A stretch of DNA of 64,000 nucleotides from Auricularia sp. M13 (lineage: Eukaryota; Basidiomycota; Agaricomycetes; Auriculariales; Auriculariaceae), in the NCBI GenBank assembly GCA_037042915.1, contig CM073196.1, positions 4,464,001 to 4,528,000 on the forward strand, given 5' to 3'. The translations under genes were made by a program, and so were the position numbers. Numbering within the stretch: the first letter of the stretch is position 1; each line of letters starts with the position of its first letter. The notes under the pieces were generated by a model. It was not told where the DNA came from and did no database searches. It saw nothing but the letters and a program-made list of their open reading frames with translations. Shown here in pieces: positions 1 to 10,409 of this stretch.

Positions 1-575
1 GACTGATCGCGTGGACCGGTGGGGACGTGCACGATTACGCGTCCGGCGCGCCGTCGGTTGCTGACTTGACCTTGGACAACGCGTGTGAACGCGGATGTCT
101 GCAGGCGTAAGTCTTTCAAGTGGGGTTGAAGCTGTGCTAATGCTCTGCAGTGACTTCACGGTGTATCATCTTGATAAACACTGATGCAGGGCGCACGACG
201 TCTCTCGAGCCACCTAGGTTGACAATCTCAAGTAATCTGAAGCAGTAAAATCTAAATAATATTAACGCAACTCTGACACTAATGAATGTTTTGCACGATG
301 TCGAAACCATATAATTGTCGATCTCGCCGTTCCCCGTGAATGCACAGACAATGCCGAAAACTCTAGCTTCGGTCCGGGAGCCGTACTGCATCCTCGCAAT
401 ATAACTCAAAAGCCGTGCTTGTCGTAAGCAACCTCGCGTTCCTGCATTCCTTTTCCCTCGCGCCAGCGACCGCTTTGCCATCTGATCCTCCTCCCGATTC
501 ATCATGGTCAGTGTTCCTCAGCTCAATCTGCTGCGGAAGCACTATATGGTCTAGGTACTGACGAGGCCGACGTAG

Positions 576-1572
576 ACTCATGCTGCCGAGCGCACAACCC
601 TATGGTGCTACACAGACGAGCGCGCGCTGGAACAAATCCAGCATCTTAAATCCGATAGCGATCTGGCTCTTTCTGTGCAGACAATTTTGCTGGGCATCGA
701 TTCCAGGGCTGTGTTCTCCATTACGCCATCAGTTACGCTTCGCGCAGTTCTGGCTTCCTGCCCAAACGTACGCTCCGTGGAACTGTGCAACTCAATCCCC
801 CACCTACCTCTGCACATCTCCGCTCTTGGAACGTTCCGGACTCTCGAATCGTTCACCGTGAACTTCCCGACGCAGTTCATCGATTACGGCTACGACTATC
901 GCGCTCTTCAATCTATTTGTCGATATGCCCGCGCTGACACGCCTGGTGATCTGGGACACGATGTCCGGCCCCCAGCGTGAAGTAACCGACGCCGACTCGG
1001 AGGATTTGCCCACTCCCGCGTTCAGCTTGACGCAGTTCTGGTATTGCGGCTTGCTGTCGGTGCGCGCTGCAGCCAAAATCATCCTACGCAGCAAGGCGAC
1101 ATTGTCGAAATTGAATGTGTACCTCCCTGCCCTTCTACCACATCAAGACGACAGTTCTCTCTACGTTGCAATGGCCGAAGCTGCTCCATCGCTCAAGGAA
1201 TTCATGTTCCGCTCCGATGGTTCGGCCGTGCCGCAGGATACCCTCATTGCTGCGCTGCGCGGCGTCTTCCCCCGCCTGACGAATGTGCAAGAGCTCACCC
1301 TGTGCATTGACCCGTACCTTCCTTGCGCCGGAGTCGCCGAGCTCATCTCTCTCATATCAACACGTGCAGCGCTGATTCGGCTGCTCACTCTGCGCCATCT
1401 CAATGCGCGCGACGTTGCAACAGATCTAGGCAGGGTGTTGAAGCTTCAACATTTGCGCGGGCTGCGCATCCTCGAGCTCCAATTTCCCGTGGGCACGCCG
1501 CTTCTCACAGACGCGGAGGTCGCCGACCTGGCCGAGTATTGTCGCAAACAGAGAATTCGACTCAAGATGTAG
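576..1572 (+). pseudogene. F-box/LRR-like protein, C-terminal part, apparently frameshifted
   Basis: The reading frame carries leucine-rich repeats of the degenerate kind found in agaricomycete F-box/LRR proteins, for example VTLRAVLASCPNVRSVELC near 730-790 and MPALTRLVIWDTM from 925. The end is a typical terminal block, with LKLQHLRGLRILELQFP near 1440-1490 and a stop at 1570-1572. The first half is in the frame read through 603 and 675, the second half in the frame of 925. The switch falls at about 865-890 and no GT-AG intron fits there, so I infer a one-base frameshift. No F-box is visible upstream; an acceptor-like CGTAG at 571-575 suggests a missing 5' exon. Family members are usually SCF substrate adaptors, but function cannot be assigned here. 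A related gene lies at 16,768-17,793. Confidence 0.55.
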
Positions 1573-1682
1573 TTTCTGTCGCAGGCTTTAAAATCGCAGT
1601 CCTGTCTCATTGCTCTACTGCATTCTCTCACCTCTCATACATACGCCAGAGCATGACTAGAATAAAAACGGCAAGCTACATA

Positions 1683-2895
1683 TCAAGTGCGAAGCAACTG
1701 TCCTTGATCGTCAGAGTACATGCTATAAGTCGGGAGTTGAGGTTCGGCCGGAGACGTGTGCTCCTCCGCTCGATACGCGTGCTTTCCGCCGCGAGGCTGG
1801 GAGGTCTGAGAGCCGTGGAAAGAGATAATATGTCCCGTTGTCGACACATGTTGCATTGATGAGGCTCTACGAGCGGCAACGGGGGAAGCGCCCACCCCAA
1901 GCGAGGCTGACTGAGCGTCGTAAGGCACGGTGCTGTTCGTATCGAAAGCAGTCCGTGCGTGGCGACGACGCCACATGAAGAAGGCGATACCGAGCACAAG
2001 GAGCAGAAACACGACGACAGCGACCGGCACAGCAACCGCGACTGGATTGACGCTAGAAGAGCTGTGTGGATTGGCTCCTGCAGTCTCTGCAAGATGATGT
2101 TGCACTGTTGGTCGTCGAGCTAACAGTCGGAGGCGGTTTCGGCACGTCGGCGTCGAAGTTAACGAAATAATACTGCCCAATCTCCGTTGTGGCCGTCTCG
2201 TTGCTGAACACCGTACACAAACCGTGCGTTGGCGTGCCAAAGCATTTAATCTCGTACTCGCCCGCATTGCAGTGATTCTCCTCGAGAGTCGGAACCTTGC
2301 CCACGTGGCACGGCGCAGCACCAGCGACGTCGCCAGCGGAACAGCAAAGGCCGGCGTCAGAGATGGTGGAAAGACGGCCCCAGTTCCGTCGCAACGCCCC
2401 TTGGACATCGTCGTTCTGCAGAGGAATAGCGTATCCTGCCGCGACAGGCGACATTCCAAACGTCTTGCCAGTCGGGCCGGTGTAAGCGCCACAGGGCAGC
2501 CCCGGATCTGTCCCGTATGAAATTGCGCATGCATGAGCGTCGCCGGCGCCAGCGCAGAATACCCAGGTTGCGTTTGCGTCTGCACCTATGGGCGGGCTAA
2601 GATACCGTGTGAGAGGTCAACACTGGTCCATCCGACTTACATGATCCAATGAGACTAGTCTTGCAATCCCCGTTTGCAGCTGGATCGCAACAGACCAGGC
2701 CGACTCCATCGCCTTCGATTGTTTGAACTGCGGCATCGACGTGCTTCAAGCACGTCGTCGCCGCTGGCGCCGCAGAACAGCACGTAATCAGTGCCAGCAG
2801 CAGCGCAACGGCAACAGACTGCAGTGACGTTGATGAATCTCAGATGAGACATGGCCGTCAATCGAAGTGGAACGGCGCACCCCACGGACCAGCAT
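1683..2895 (-). CDS. Cys-rich single-pass membrane protein, paralogue A
   Basis: Proposed exons on the minus strand are 2895-2881, 2818-2641 and 2585-1683, with introns of 62 nt (GTGCGC..CAG) and 55 nt (GTAAGT..TAG). The protein starts MLVRG, then a signal peptide (SVAVALLLALITCCSAAPA) and a Cys-rich ectodomain with CLKHVDAAVQ, GLVCC, WVFCAGAGDAHAC, GLCTVF and IGQYYFVNFD. A Ser/Thr-rich stalk, one membrane span (VAVAVPVAVVVFLLLVLGIA) and a basic cytosolic tail ending near LPTYSMYS follow. The second intron splits a Cys codon as T|GT, as in the other paralogues. The ectodomain and membrane segments are in different frames; the switch falls near 2070-2120 in the low-complexity stalk. It is either a frameshift or a tiny intron, so this copy may be damaged. 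The first exon is the weakest part of the model. Function unknown. Confidence 0.6.
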
Positions 2896-4400
2896 GGTCA
2901 AGTTCAAAGAAAGAATGGAATAGTGAGAGGCAGAGAGCCGTCTGAGTCTGCGGCGCGCGATCAATCCGAAGGCAGCAACGGCCGTAATCTAGCCGAGCAT
3001 GCTTGTTGCTGGACTTACGAACGCGCAAATCCTTCGAGCGGCTCGGAGCCGCTCGGAACCGTTTGCTTGAATAGATGATGGCAGAGCGGTATGGCGTTGA
3101 CAAGCGCTCAAGTGAGATCTTGCCCGTGGATGCAGAATTAGACACCTTGAATGTTGCCCCGTGCGACCCAGGCACTATGCATCTGGTCGTCAGTCGTTTC
3201 CTCGCGGCTCACTGTAAAAGGAACGCGCCGATTGTTCTGGCAGACATCTATAATGCTAGACACAACGCGGAGATGGAACAGCCAATATGATGACTGTTCT
3301 GGTCGTAACTTAACACCATCGACTACGAGTCGGCTCTACGGCTACATCAGTAGGTCATCAGAACAGTCGTGAACTGCAATGCGCAACGTACAGTATTGAA
3401 TGAGTCGGTGCAATATCACGTGAAGGTGAACAGAGCAGTGCAGGCATCCCAAGTGGATGGTGGAGCATCGTTCGTGAAGCAGCTGGCGCTTCGATCGTGG
3501 ACCAGTGACAGAGAAACCAGGGACCGTTTTTCGTGGATGACGAAGAAGAATTTGGGTTGGCCCCCTTCCTTCCACAGTCGCGATAGCCCATTGGTGAAGA
3601 GTCGAGAATAGAGACCCAATGAACAGGTGATAGGAACTTTCGGGAGAAGTCCAAGCCAATGTGCATGAGTGAATTGGTGCAGTGCTGTACCGCAGGACGC
3701 TCGCAATCAAGCGCTTCATGCGCTAGAATCAAGGACCATGTGGGACGGTCCATGATAGGTTATAGCACCTACGCCAGGAACGGCGGTTCGCATCGGTTTC
3801 CGGAAGGTCATGGTCGAAAGCCAAGACGCGGAATAAGCCGATAAGCTTCCGACTATTGGCCCCAATCCTTGAAAAGCGGCTTATAATTTTCGTTGTGCAT
3901 ATCGAAAGCCTAAGCGTATATTTCAAATAGTGTGGTGAAGTTGATTCAATGGGGTATCTGGGAAGTATATGGCACATGGCCGCGAACGCTTGGTTTCTGA
4001 AGCCTGTTTGACTTTGGAGTGATTGTCTTCCACCCCAAAATTGAAAAGGATACTAGCACCATGTGATCACCCAGTGCATCTTTCTGCTTCACCGATCGTC
4101 TCAACACGTTCTCAGGGTGTCGACGGTATGAGGCCGCAAGTACAACCGAGAGTCAACCAGTGCGGACCAGCGGAATATGTAATGTAAACCAGGGCTCACG
4201 CCTTTCACTGTAACTTTGTCACCTGAATTTAGAATTTGGCATATAATCTCAAGCCTTTCTAGGATATATGCGCGTATAGGGTCATGTTCCTTGTGCTCAG
4301 CATGCCTGCAGTTCGAGGGCCATGATGAAGGCTTTCTTTAAGAGACACGCGGTGCATTGTAGTACATCTATAGCATGCATTGCCTGCTGATTTGATGATG
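2896..4400. other. intergenic stretch without a recognisable gene
   Basis: Short open frames occur on both strands but none has a recognisable domain, a signal peptide or coherent splice sites. This is the head-to-head space between paralogues A (minus) and B (plus), so it probably contains both promoters. Confidence 0.5.
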
Positions 4401-4407
4401 GACACAG

Positions 4408-4416
4408 TATATAAAG
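4408..4416 (+). promoter_or_regulatory. TATA box of paralogue B
   Basis: TATATAAAG lies 73 bases upstream of the proposed ATG at 4489, a usual distance for a fungal TATA element. Confidence 0.55.
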
Positions 4417-4488
4417 GACAAGCAAAAGTTGTAGCAACTAATAGCCAGTCCCACTGCGGACTCAGTAATTTCCCCCGATACAGGCGAG

Positions 4489-5744
4489 ATGAGGCAGAGA
4501 TCTATGGTATTCTCACCATTCCAACGGTCACTGTTGCACGACTCACGCACGATACCAGATCTCGGCCGTATTTTTCCTGTTACTCTTCCCGCTCCACCGC
4601 GCGCAGATTTCATGCATGGATCATGCAAATGCCGCGATAAAAGTTGCCAAGGGAAAAGGCTTTACTACATTGTGCTGCGATTCCAATACTCCAGACTGTC
4701 GTCTGCACCCTGGGTCAGCTAAATGTGAGCGCGTCAATCAACGGCATAGGGAGTCATATTAATTACCACTTAGGTGACGCCGCGTCGCTTGAAACCCGGG
4801 TATATTGCGTGCACGCAGGAACCTCGCAGGCGTGCACGGTCATCAGCGGCACAGACCTCGATTTACCGTGTGGCACGTACTCTGGCCCGACAGGCTCAAT
4901 ACTCGGCATTTCCCCCGTGTTTCGGGGATACAGCTTCCCACTGCTTAGCCCCGCCGTACAGAACTTCGTAAAGGCACAGTGGGATGGCCTGATATCGCAT
5001 CCCCTGGCCGTCGTGTGCTGCTCCGCGAAGGGCGTCATCCGCCCGCTGGCGCCACACCAAGCTACGGCGCTGGACCTGACCCACAATCCGTGCTATGCGG
5101 GAGAGTACGCGCTGCAGTGCGCTGGGCACAGGACGCTGGGGCTCTGTACTGCGTACCAGAACCAGCTGATAACGACGGAGATTGGCCAGTATTATTTCGT
5201 CAACTTTGAGCTCGACCCAGATGATGCCGCATCGACTAGTCAACCTCCGGCTAGAGTAACGTCCATCGCGGAATCGGACAATGTACCCTCGTCAATCGCG
5301 AGCACGATCCAAAATGGAGGTACAGCAACGGAGAGCGCGTCTGAAGCGCCCGCGTACAGTGCGGCGACATCATCAGCATCAAACGTCGCCGGGACACAGC
5401 GCCCAGGACCAAGCTCAGGGAGCTCTAGCCTTAGCCCGCTTAACCCGATAGTCATCGCTGCTCCGGTCGCGGGGATCGCGCTCCTTCTCGGTCTCACAGC
5501 GCTCTTCATCTGGGTCCGCCACCTCGCGAAAACACGGGCAGAAAAGAGCTCCATATCGCCCTTCATGGGTGCTCCCGGCGTTCCCGCCGTCCTTGGCGCC
5601 GAGGGCCGGTCAAAGCGGCAGGAGGCGCAATCTCTGCTCTCCGCGCTTGATGTCACCTCAGGAATATCCCAGCAGACTGATCTGTCTGCCCTCCCGAGCA
5701 CCCGAGAGCAGGAGATGCAGCTGCCACTCTATAGTCGGGATTAG
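4489..5744 (+). CDS. Cys-rich single-pass membrane protein, paralogue B
   Basis: Exons 4489-4506, 4559-4724 and 4774-5744 give a 384-residue protein; introns are 52 nt and 49 nt. The start MRQ matches paralogue C. A signal peptide (ISAVFFLLLFPLHRAQ) is followed by CMDHANAAIKVAKGKG, a CC pair, then VYCVHAGTSQAC, DLDLPCGTYSGPTG, VVCC, CYAGEYALQC, LGLC and IGQYYFVNF. After a Ser/Thr/Pro stalk of about 90 residues comes one membrane span (IVIAAPVAGIALLLGLTALF) and a cytosolic tail ending LPLYSRD. Intron 2 splits a Cys codon. The 166-nt middle exon is exactly as long as the matching exon of paralogue C. This looks like the best-preserved member. It has receptor-like or cell-surface sensor architecture, but no ligand or pathway can be named. 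Confidence 0.75.
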
Positions 5745-5804
5745 GATGCCTCGGAATGTGTCTGACGTCGGATATGTAGGACAGAATAGCACAGGGGTCA
5801 TCCA

Positions 5805-6130
5805 GAGCCGCGGTATGGATCTCGTCGGTCAGTCATGGGAGGCTGACTAGGCGACCAGCGGAACGTCGGAATACTAATAGAAGCAACTGATTTGGCGGGA
5901 ACGGCACGCATCTGGTGTACTGAATAGAGTCTGCATGTGTAAGGCGTAAAAGCTGGCTTCCTCAAGCGCGAGTTGCAGCAGCTCCAAAAGCTGGGCAATA
6001 TCGAAGGTGATGTCTCTGTCACTCAACATGGCGCAGAGGCGGCGCGGCGGGAGTTCCGCTGCGGCGTGCGCGAGTAACTGGCGAGGGAGCATGTCTGGAT
6101 CTGGCATTACGCCGAAGTCCACGAGCGAGA
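5805..6130 (-). pseudogene. truncated inverted copy of the F-box/LRR gene 3' end
   Basis: Read on the minus strand this gives FGVMPDPDMLPRQLLAHA and LSDRDITFDIAQLLEL, then SFYALHMQTLF and SRQISCF. It closely matches the last 100 or so residues of the gene at 16,768-17,793 (FGIMPDPDMLPRQLLAYA and following). Similarity continues past the stop into 3' flanking DNA, where both have a GACTGACCGA and CATACCG block. No upstream part of the gene is present, so this is a segmental copy of a 3' end in opposite orientation, not an independent gene. Confidence 0.75.
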
Positions 6131-6719
6131 GCCAAAAACGTCGGCCTGGAGGGTTGAACAGCGCCCCTGCCAGCTCCGGAGCCCGATTGGACGGCCTTTG
6201 CAGCCCCGCGCCGCCCACGATGCCACCCACTCGCGCGACTGCTGCTGCGCACACGCGGCTGCACGGACGGCCGTGCGCGCGGATACACGCACAGCGGCGA
6301 TGGCGTCCGAGCGAAAGAACGACTGAAATGAGGCAGCGGGGTGCGGGGTGATGTGGGTGGGCGACGAGTAGAAGGGGAGCGGATGAGCCGAGAGAAGGGC
6401 GGAGCGCCAAGATGAATCGGGAGACGGAGCTGGAAGTGATCATAGAGTTCGTCTTCGTCGTAAGCCCAGAGGGTTAGGGAAGATGTTATCCTTTTGCACG
6501 CTGCAGCTGAGCGTCGAGTGTCGGCGACAGGTTTCCATCCGTGAAAATGACAGGCGCAAATAACAGACGGCGGCGAGAGCACAGACGGCGCAGTAGAATA
6601 AGCATAGCAGCGCAAGGACAGACATGGTAAGAATAAATGACCCGGTTGCTCAGGGAAGAACAGGACACTGGCAGTCGTCACTGGTGAGCGCTGCATGGTA
6701 GGAGCTCTGGAAGGTCTTC

Positions 6720-6835
6720 GCGATGCAGCGGACAGAAGTCTTTGAAGTGCACGGCGGTCCGAGTCGTGCGTGCAGGCAGATGCCAAGAGGCGGAACGGAA
6801 GTTTCGCGGCGGTTCAATTTCGTCTTCCGAGATCC
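6720..6835. repeat. diverged duplicate block, copy 1
   Basis: Shares the blocks GCAGCGGACAGA, GCACGGCGGTCCGAGTCGTG, CAGGCAGATG, AGAGGCGGA and CTTCGCGG-like sequence in the same order with 9,221-9,325. No coding function is evident in either copy. Confidence 0.45.
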
Positions 6836-6849
6836 GGCGTTAGGCAAGC

Positions 6850-7758
6850 TTATTGCCGATGCGCTGTTGTTGATTCAGTGGATTACCCCGCAACAGACTA
6901 CCTAATTACAGTGTCAAGACGCGGCGAACTCGAGACTACAAGAACCAAGACAGAGTGTGAGCAAAATAGAGACGGAGCACCGATCGGACAGTGTACATGC
7001 AAGGCTTCAGGGCGCTACAAATGTGAGGCTGCGGTGTGGGCAAGATGAGTGGCTCGAAGAAGGGAAAAGAGAACAGAATCATATCATAGACCATGAGCAT
7101 ATCCAAAGCATAGAGATCCCCCGCCGCTCCGAGGACGGACTCCGGGGACGGTGACTGGGTCGGACACGAGGGCAGCGGACGGTTCGGCGTCGGGTCGCGC
7201 GCGCGCGCCTACGGCGCGCGCTTCAATCGTTCGTGGCATCTTCAACCTCCGTGGTGGGTCGCCCAAACGCCCCACTTCGGCGCGCTCTTCAACATTGTGA
7301 GCGTGATTCAGCCCTCGGACTGGATGGAATTGAGAAGATGCTCCACTGGACGGAGGTGTTTCCGCGACTCTCTACAACTTCATTGGTGTTCTCTTACGGT
7401 CGGAAGCTCTCATCAGGTATGTTGCATAGCGATTACTATTGAACTCTCCCGCTGTGGCTCAGAAGACCTTTGAGAGTCGTACGGATAGTTCGTTTTGGTT
7501 TTCCAGTGCACCATACAATTGCAGTAGCGCTCCGTTCCGCAGATCAGGTCGGAGCTCCGAGTTGGTGCGTAGACACGACGCCGCAGTCCCGCAGTCTTCC
7601 TGCTCATTAGAGCGCGCGGCAGCGGAGGACGGGAAGGACGTCGAATAAACGTACGGAAGGAAAAATGGATTATGATTGTAGCTCCGCATGATTGACTGTG
7701 AGCCGTCGAACTCGGCGCCGCGCACGAGCAGACACCGGCGCGCGGTGGGCCAGGCCTG
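6850..7758. other. stretch without a recognisable gene
   Basis: Several open frames are present. The longest, on the minus strand at about 7459-7821, begins inside the adjacent MITE and has no domain I can name. Nothing here is supported as a gene. Confidence 0.4.
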
Positions 7759-7760
7759 TA

Positions 7761-7986
7761 CATCAGGAAAACCGGGGACCACTGTCACAAAATAAGCATG
7801 TAAGAAGCCGTTTTGGTCCAATCAGGTTGCGCTCTGCTCACTTGCAGAGCTCTAGAAGTTTTGCTTATACGACCTAAACTTTCAGAGCTCCAGGAGCCTC
7901 CCAGAGCAGTCAGAGCTCAACCTGATTGGACAAAAACGGCTTCTCACATGCTTATTTTGTGGCTGTGTTCCCCGGTTTTCCTGATG
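7761..7986. mobile_element. MITE, TA-flanked, probably Tc1/mariner-type
   Basis: A 226 bp element is flanked on both sides by TA (7759-7760 and 7987-7988). Its ends are long inverted repeats of about 74 bp: the left begins CATCAGGAAAACCGGGGA and the right ends TTCCCCGGTTTTCCTGATG. By eye about 68 of 74 positions pair. The roughly 75 bp centre has no coding capacity. TA flanks and long terminal inverted repeats fit a non-autonomous Tc1/mariner derivative. The high pairing suggests a fairly recent insertion. Confidence 0.8.
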
Positions 7987-8204
7987 TACTGTAGTGTTCG
8001 ACAGCGCGGTCAGCCTGCAGTGTTCAACCGCGCCTATGCCAGCGCTGCAGTCGCCGAATTGCCAATTGGACGGCGGTTGTGACCCCGCGCCGCCCACTGC
8101 GGCGCGCGCGGGCGCCGACTATCTATGCCAGCATCGCTTCGCCTGACAGCTGCTGTACGACACCGTCGCGGTCTTCCGCGCAACTGACGGCGCCTGGACG
8201 CGAC

Positions 8205-8350
8205 GAGCGAGCGAGCGCGTGCAAGTGCGCCGCGGACGGTCACGCTCGCGCTCACGCAACTGCGCCTCGCACTCGCGAACTGCGCTGCGGACGCTTGCGC
8301 TCGTGCAAGTGCGCCGCGGACGATCGCGATCGCGCAACTGCGCCGCGGAC
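8205..8350. repeat. GC-rich degenerate tandem repeat
   Basis: Repeated GTGCAAGTGCGCCGCGGAC-like and CGCAACTGCGCC-like blocks, with no consistent reading frame. Confidence 0.5.
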
Positions 8351-8409
8351 GCTCGCCGGAGTTCTCCACTAGTAGAGCTGCTGCCGACGCCGAGACGAGA
8401 GACCACAGG

Positions 8410-8638
8410 CGGAAGGGCGACGGCGCGTCCAAGGGCGACGGCGCGTCCGAATGAAAGGTGACGGCGCGTCCAAAGGGGAGGCGATGGCGCATCCGAATGA
8501 AAGGCGACGGCGCGTCCTAAGGAAAGGCGAGGGCGCATCCATAGAAAGGGAGATGGCCTGTCCAAAGGGGAGGCGACGGCGCGTCCAACGGAAAGGCGAT
8601 GGCGCATCCAAAGGAGAGGCGACGGCGCATCCAATGTA
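8410..8638. repeat. minisatellite of about 26 bp units
   Basis: About nine degenerate copies of a unit close to GGCGAYGGCGCRTCCAAAGG, with alternating AATGAAA and AAGGGGA linkers. Frames opened by the repeat on both strands are by-products. Confidence 0.75.
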
Positions 8639-8661
8639 CATATGTACGCAGCCGACCAGAG

Positions 8662-8826
8662 ATTGAGAGTAGCTGACCAGTGTTGGACTCGGAGTGCAGC
8701 TGACCAGAGATTGAGAGCAGCCGTCCAGAGTGGGAGAGCAGCTGTCCAGAGCGGGAGAGTAGCTGTTCAGAGTCGGAGAGCAGCCGTCCAGAGCGGGAGA
8801 GCAGCTGTTCAGAGTTGGAGAGCGTT
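8662..8826. repeat. 21 bp minisatellite with CAGCTG cores
   Basis: About seven units near GAGAGCAGCTGTCCAGAGCGG. Several copies carry CAGCTG, an E-box-like palindrome; others read CAGCCG or TAGCTG. Confidence 0.75.
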
Positions 8827-9220
8827 TCGTTTACAGGCCCATCCCGGCGCGAGCAGTGTTGCGCCGGCGCCCGACTACGCAGTCGTCTTGGTCGGCTACG
8901 CAGTCGGAGGCTTGCAATTGGCAACTTCGAGCCTGGGCCAGCTTCCAGCGAAACGAAAAGACAGCGCAGATGGTTTCCAGCGAAATGAAAAGACAGCGGA
9001 AATCAGGCAGCGGGACGGACGAAAGGGAGCGGATTCCGAGAAGCCGATTCAGAGAGGAGAGAAGGATGCAGCGCGCAATTTTGTACGACTGCAAGCCTCG
9101 CGTCGAGGTGTACACAGTATGGGAAGCGGGGCGGGTTGCCAGCGCAGTGTATAGCAGCGCAACTGACAGCAGCCCAGCGCAAGGGGTGACAGGGGCCCCT
9201 ATAGCTAGATGATGCCGATA

Positions 9221-9325
9221 GATGTAGCGGACAGAGTTCAGCGGCCAGAAGGCTTTGGGGAGCACGGCGGTCCGAGTCGTGCAGGCGGATGACTCGGAGA
9301 AGAGGCGGAGGCTTCGCGGGCGACT
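9221..9325. repeat. diverged duplicate block, copy 2
   Basis: Same block order as 6,720-6,835, including GCACGGCGGTCCGAGTCGTG. It indicates an old direct duplication of about 2.5 kb spacing that brackets the MITE and both minisatellites. Confidence 0.45.
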
Positions 9326-9329
9326 GTTC

Positions 9330-10405
9330 GCCGATTCTGAGTCTCGCTTTTCAATGTCAGGGGTACTGTACAAGCCAAGAAGATGCTGCCAACACAAAAG
9401 ACAGAGACAAGTCTAATGTAATTTTAATGACTGCTGGATGTCTGATGGTCGATACATATTTTCCTTTCCAACTCTTCCAAGTGTCACTGTCGGTTGTGCG
9501 TCCACCCCTGGTGAGATGCAGTTTGTACTTACTTGGCCCAAGTAGGGTAAAACAATGAATGATTTGGGACTGAGGGTGTTTCACTTTCCGCGGCGCTTTA
9601 CAGTACTGGTCCAACTTCTTTCTGTCAAGTGGTCTTGTCGAAAGTCCTCGTCATGATGTAGAACGGCCAAAACTTAATTTATTACTGTTCAAGTCTCCCG
9701 CCCCGCTGTGTCAGTAGACCGCACTGCACTCTGAATAAATACAATTCACCACTGGCATGGACTATTCAATATAATGCGGTGCTACGACTGGAACGACCTC
9801 ACCTGGTTGAAATTGATTCAGAGAGATCCTCCAGAAAATTAAGTATGATATGATCTGTCACTTATCGCGGCGTTTGAGGAACACCGACTCGACAGTCGAC
9901 TCAGGAGAGCCAAGAACGTAAGATAATCACTATCACTATCTGATGCTTGCATGCCGGCCATCGTTATCTTGGCGCCCGGGGATCATGCGGTTCGGTCGCG
10001 CACAACGAGCGGGGACAAGCTGTCTCAGTCTGCTGGCGCTGCTGACCACTAGAAAGGCCGAGATGGCCGGGGTGTTTGGATGAGAGGATGGGAAGCGCTG
10101 TGGAGATCAGGACGTCGAGATCGCTGCAGGGGTGTGCCTGAAAGACTGATATAAGTACGGAGGAATTTCAACGGTGAGTACATGAAAATAGGGGTCGACC
10201 TATCCGGGCCCACGCGCGGAATGCAGGACAATAAATATACTGGATAAACGGCCTCCGTCGACCGCCATCGCACGTTCGTCGTCTGTCGGGCAAGGATGCT
10301 CATTGCGGCGACGCGGATCATTCCGCCGCTCGCCGTCAAAAACGATGGGACTCCACATGGCACTGGCAGCCGCTTTGCTCCTTCCCTCTTGCCCTTCATC
10401 TAACG
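9330..10405. other. intergenic stretch upstream of the permease
   Basis: No supported gene. AT-richer blocks at 9,400-9,960 and an AATAAATATA element near 10,230 precede the permease start and may belong to its promoter. Confidence 0.4.
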
Positions 10406-10409
10406 CGCC

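Noticed and set aside
3342-3753. Overlapping minus-strand frames of 96-131 codons
   Set aside because: Three frames are open at once over the same bases, none with a domain, signal peptide or splice sites.
6440-6625. A small minus-strand frame starting MSVLALLCLFYCAVCALAAV, like a signal anchor
   Set aside because: No paralogue, splice partner or downstream coding region supports it; hydrophobic starts are common by chance.
6019-6786. A 255-codon minus-strand frame overlapping the F-box/LRR fragment
   Set aside because: Arg/Pro/Ser-rich and in a different frame from the clear LRR homology; no domain.
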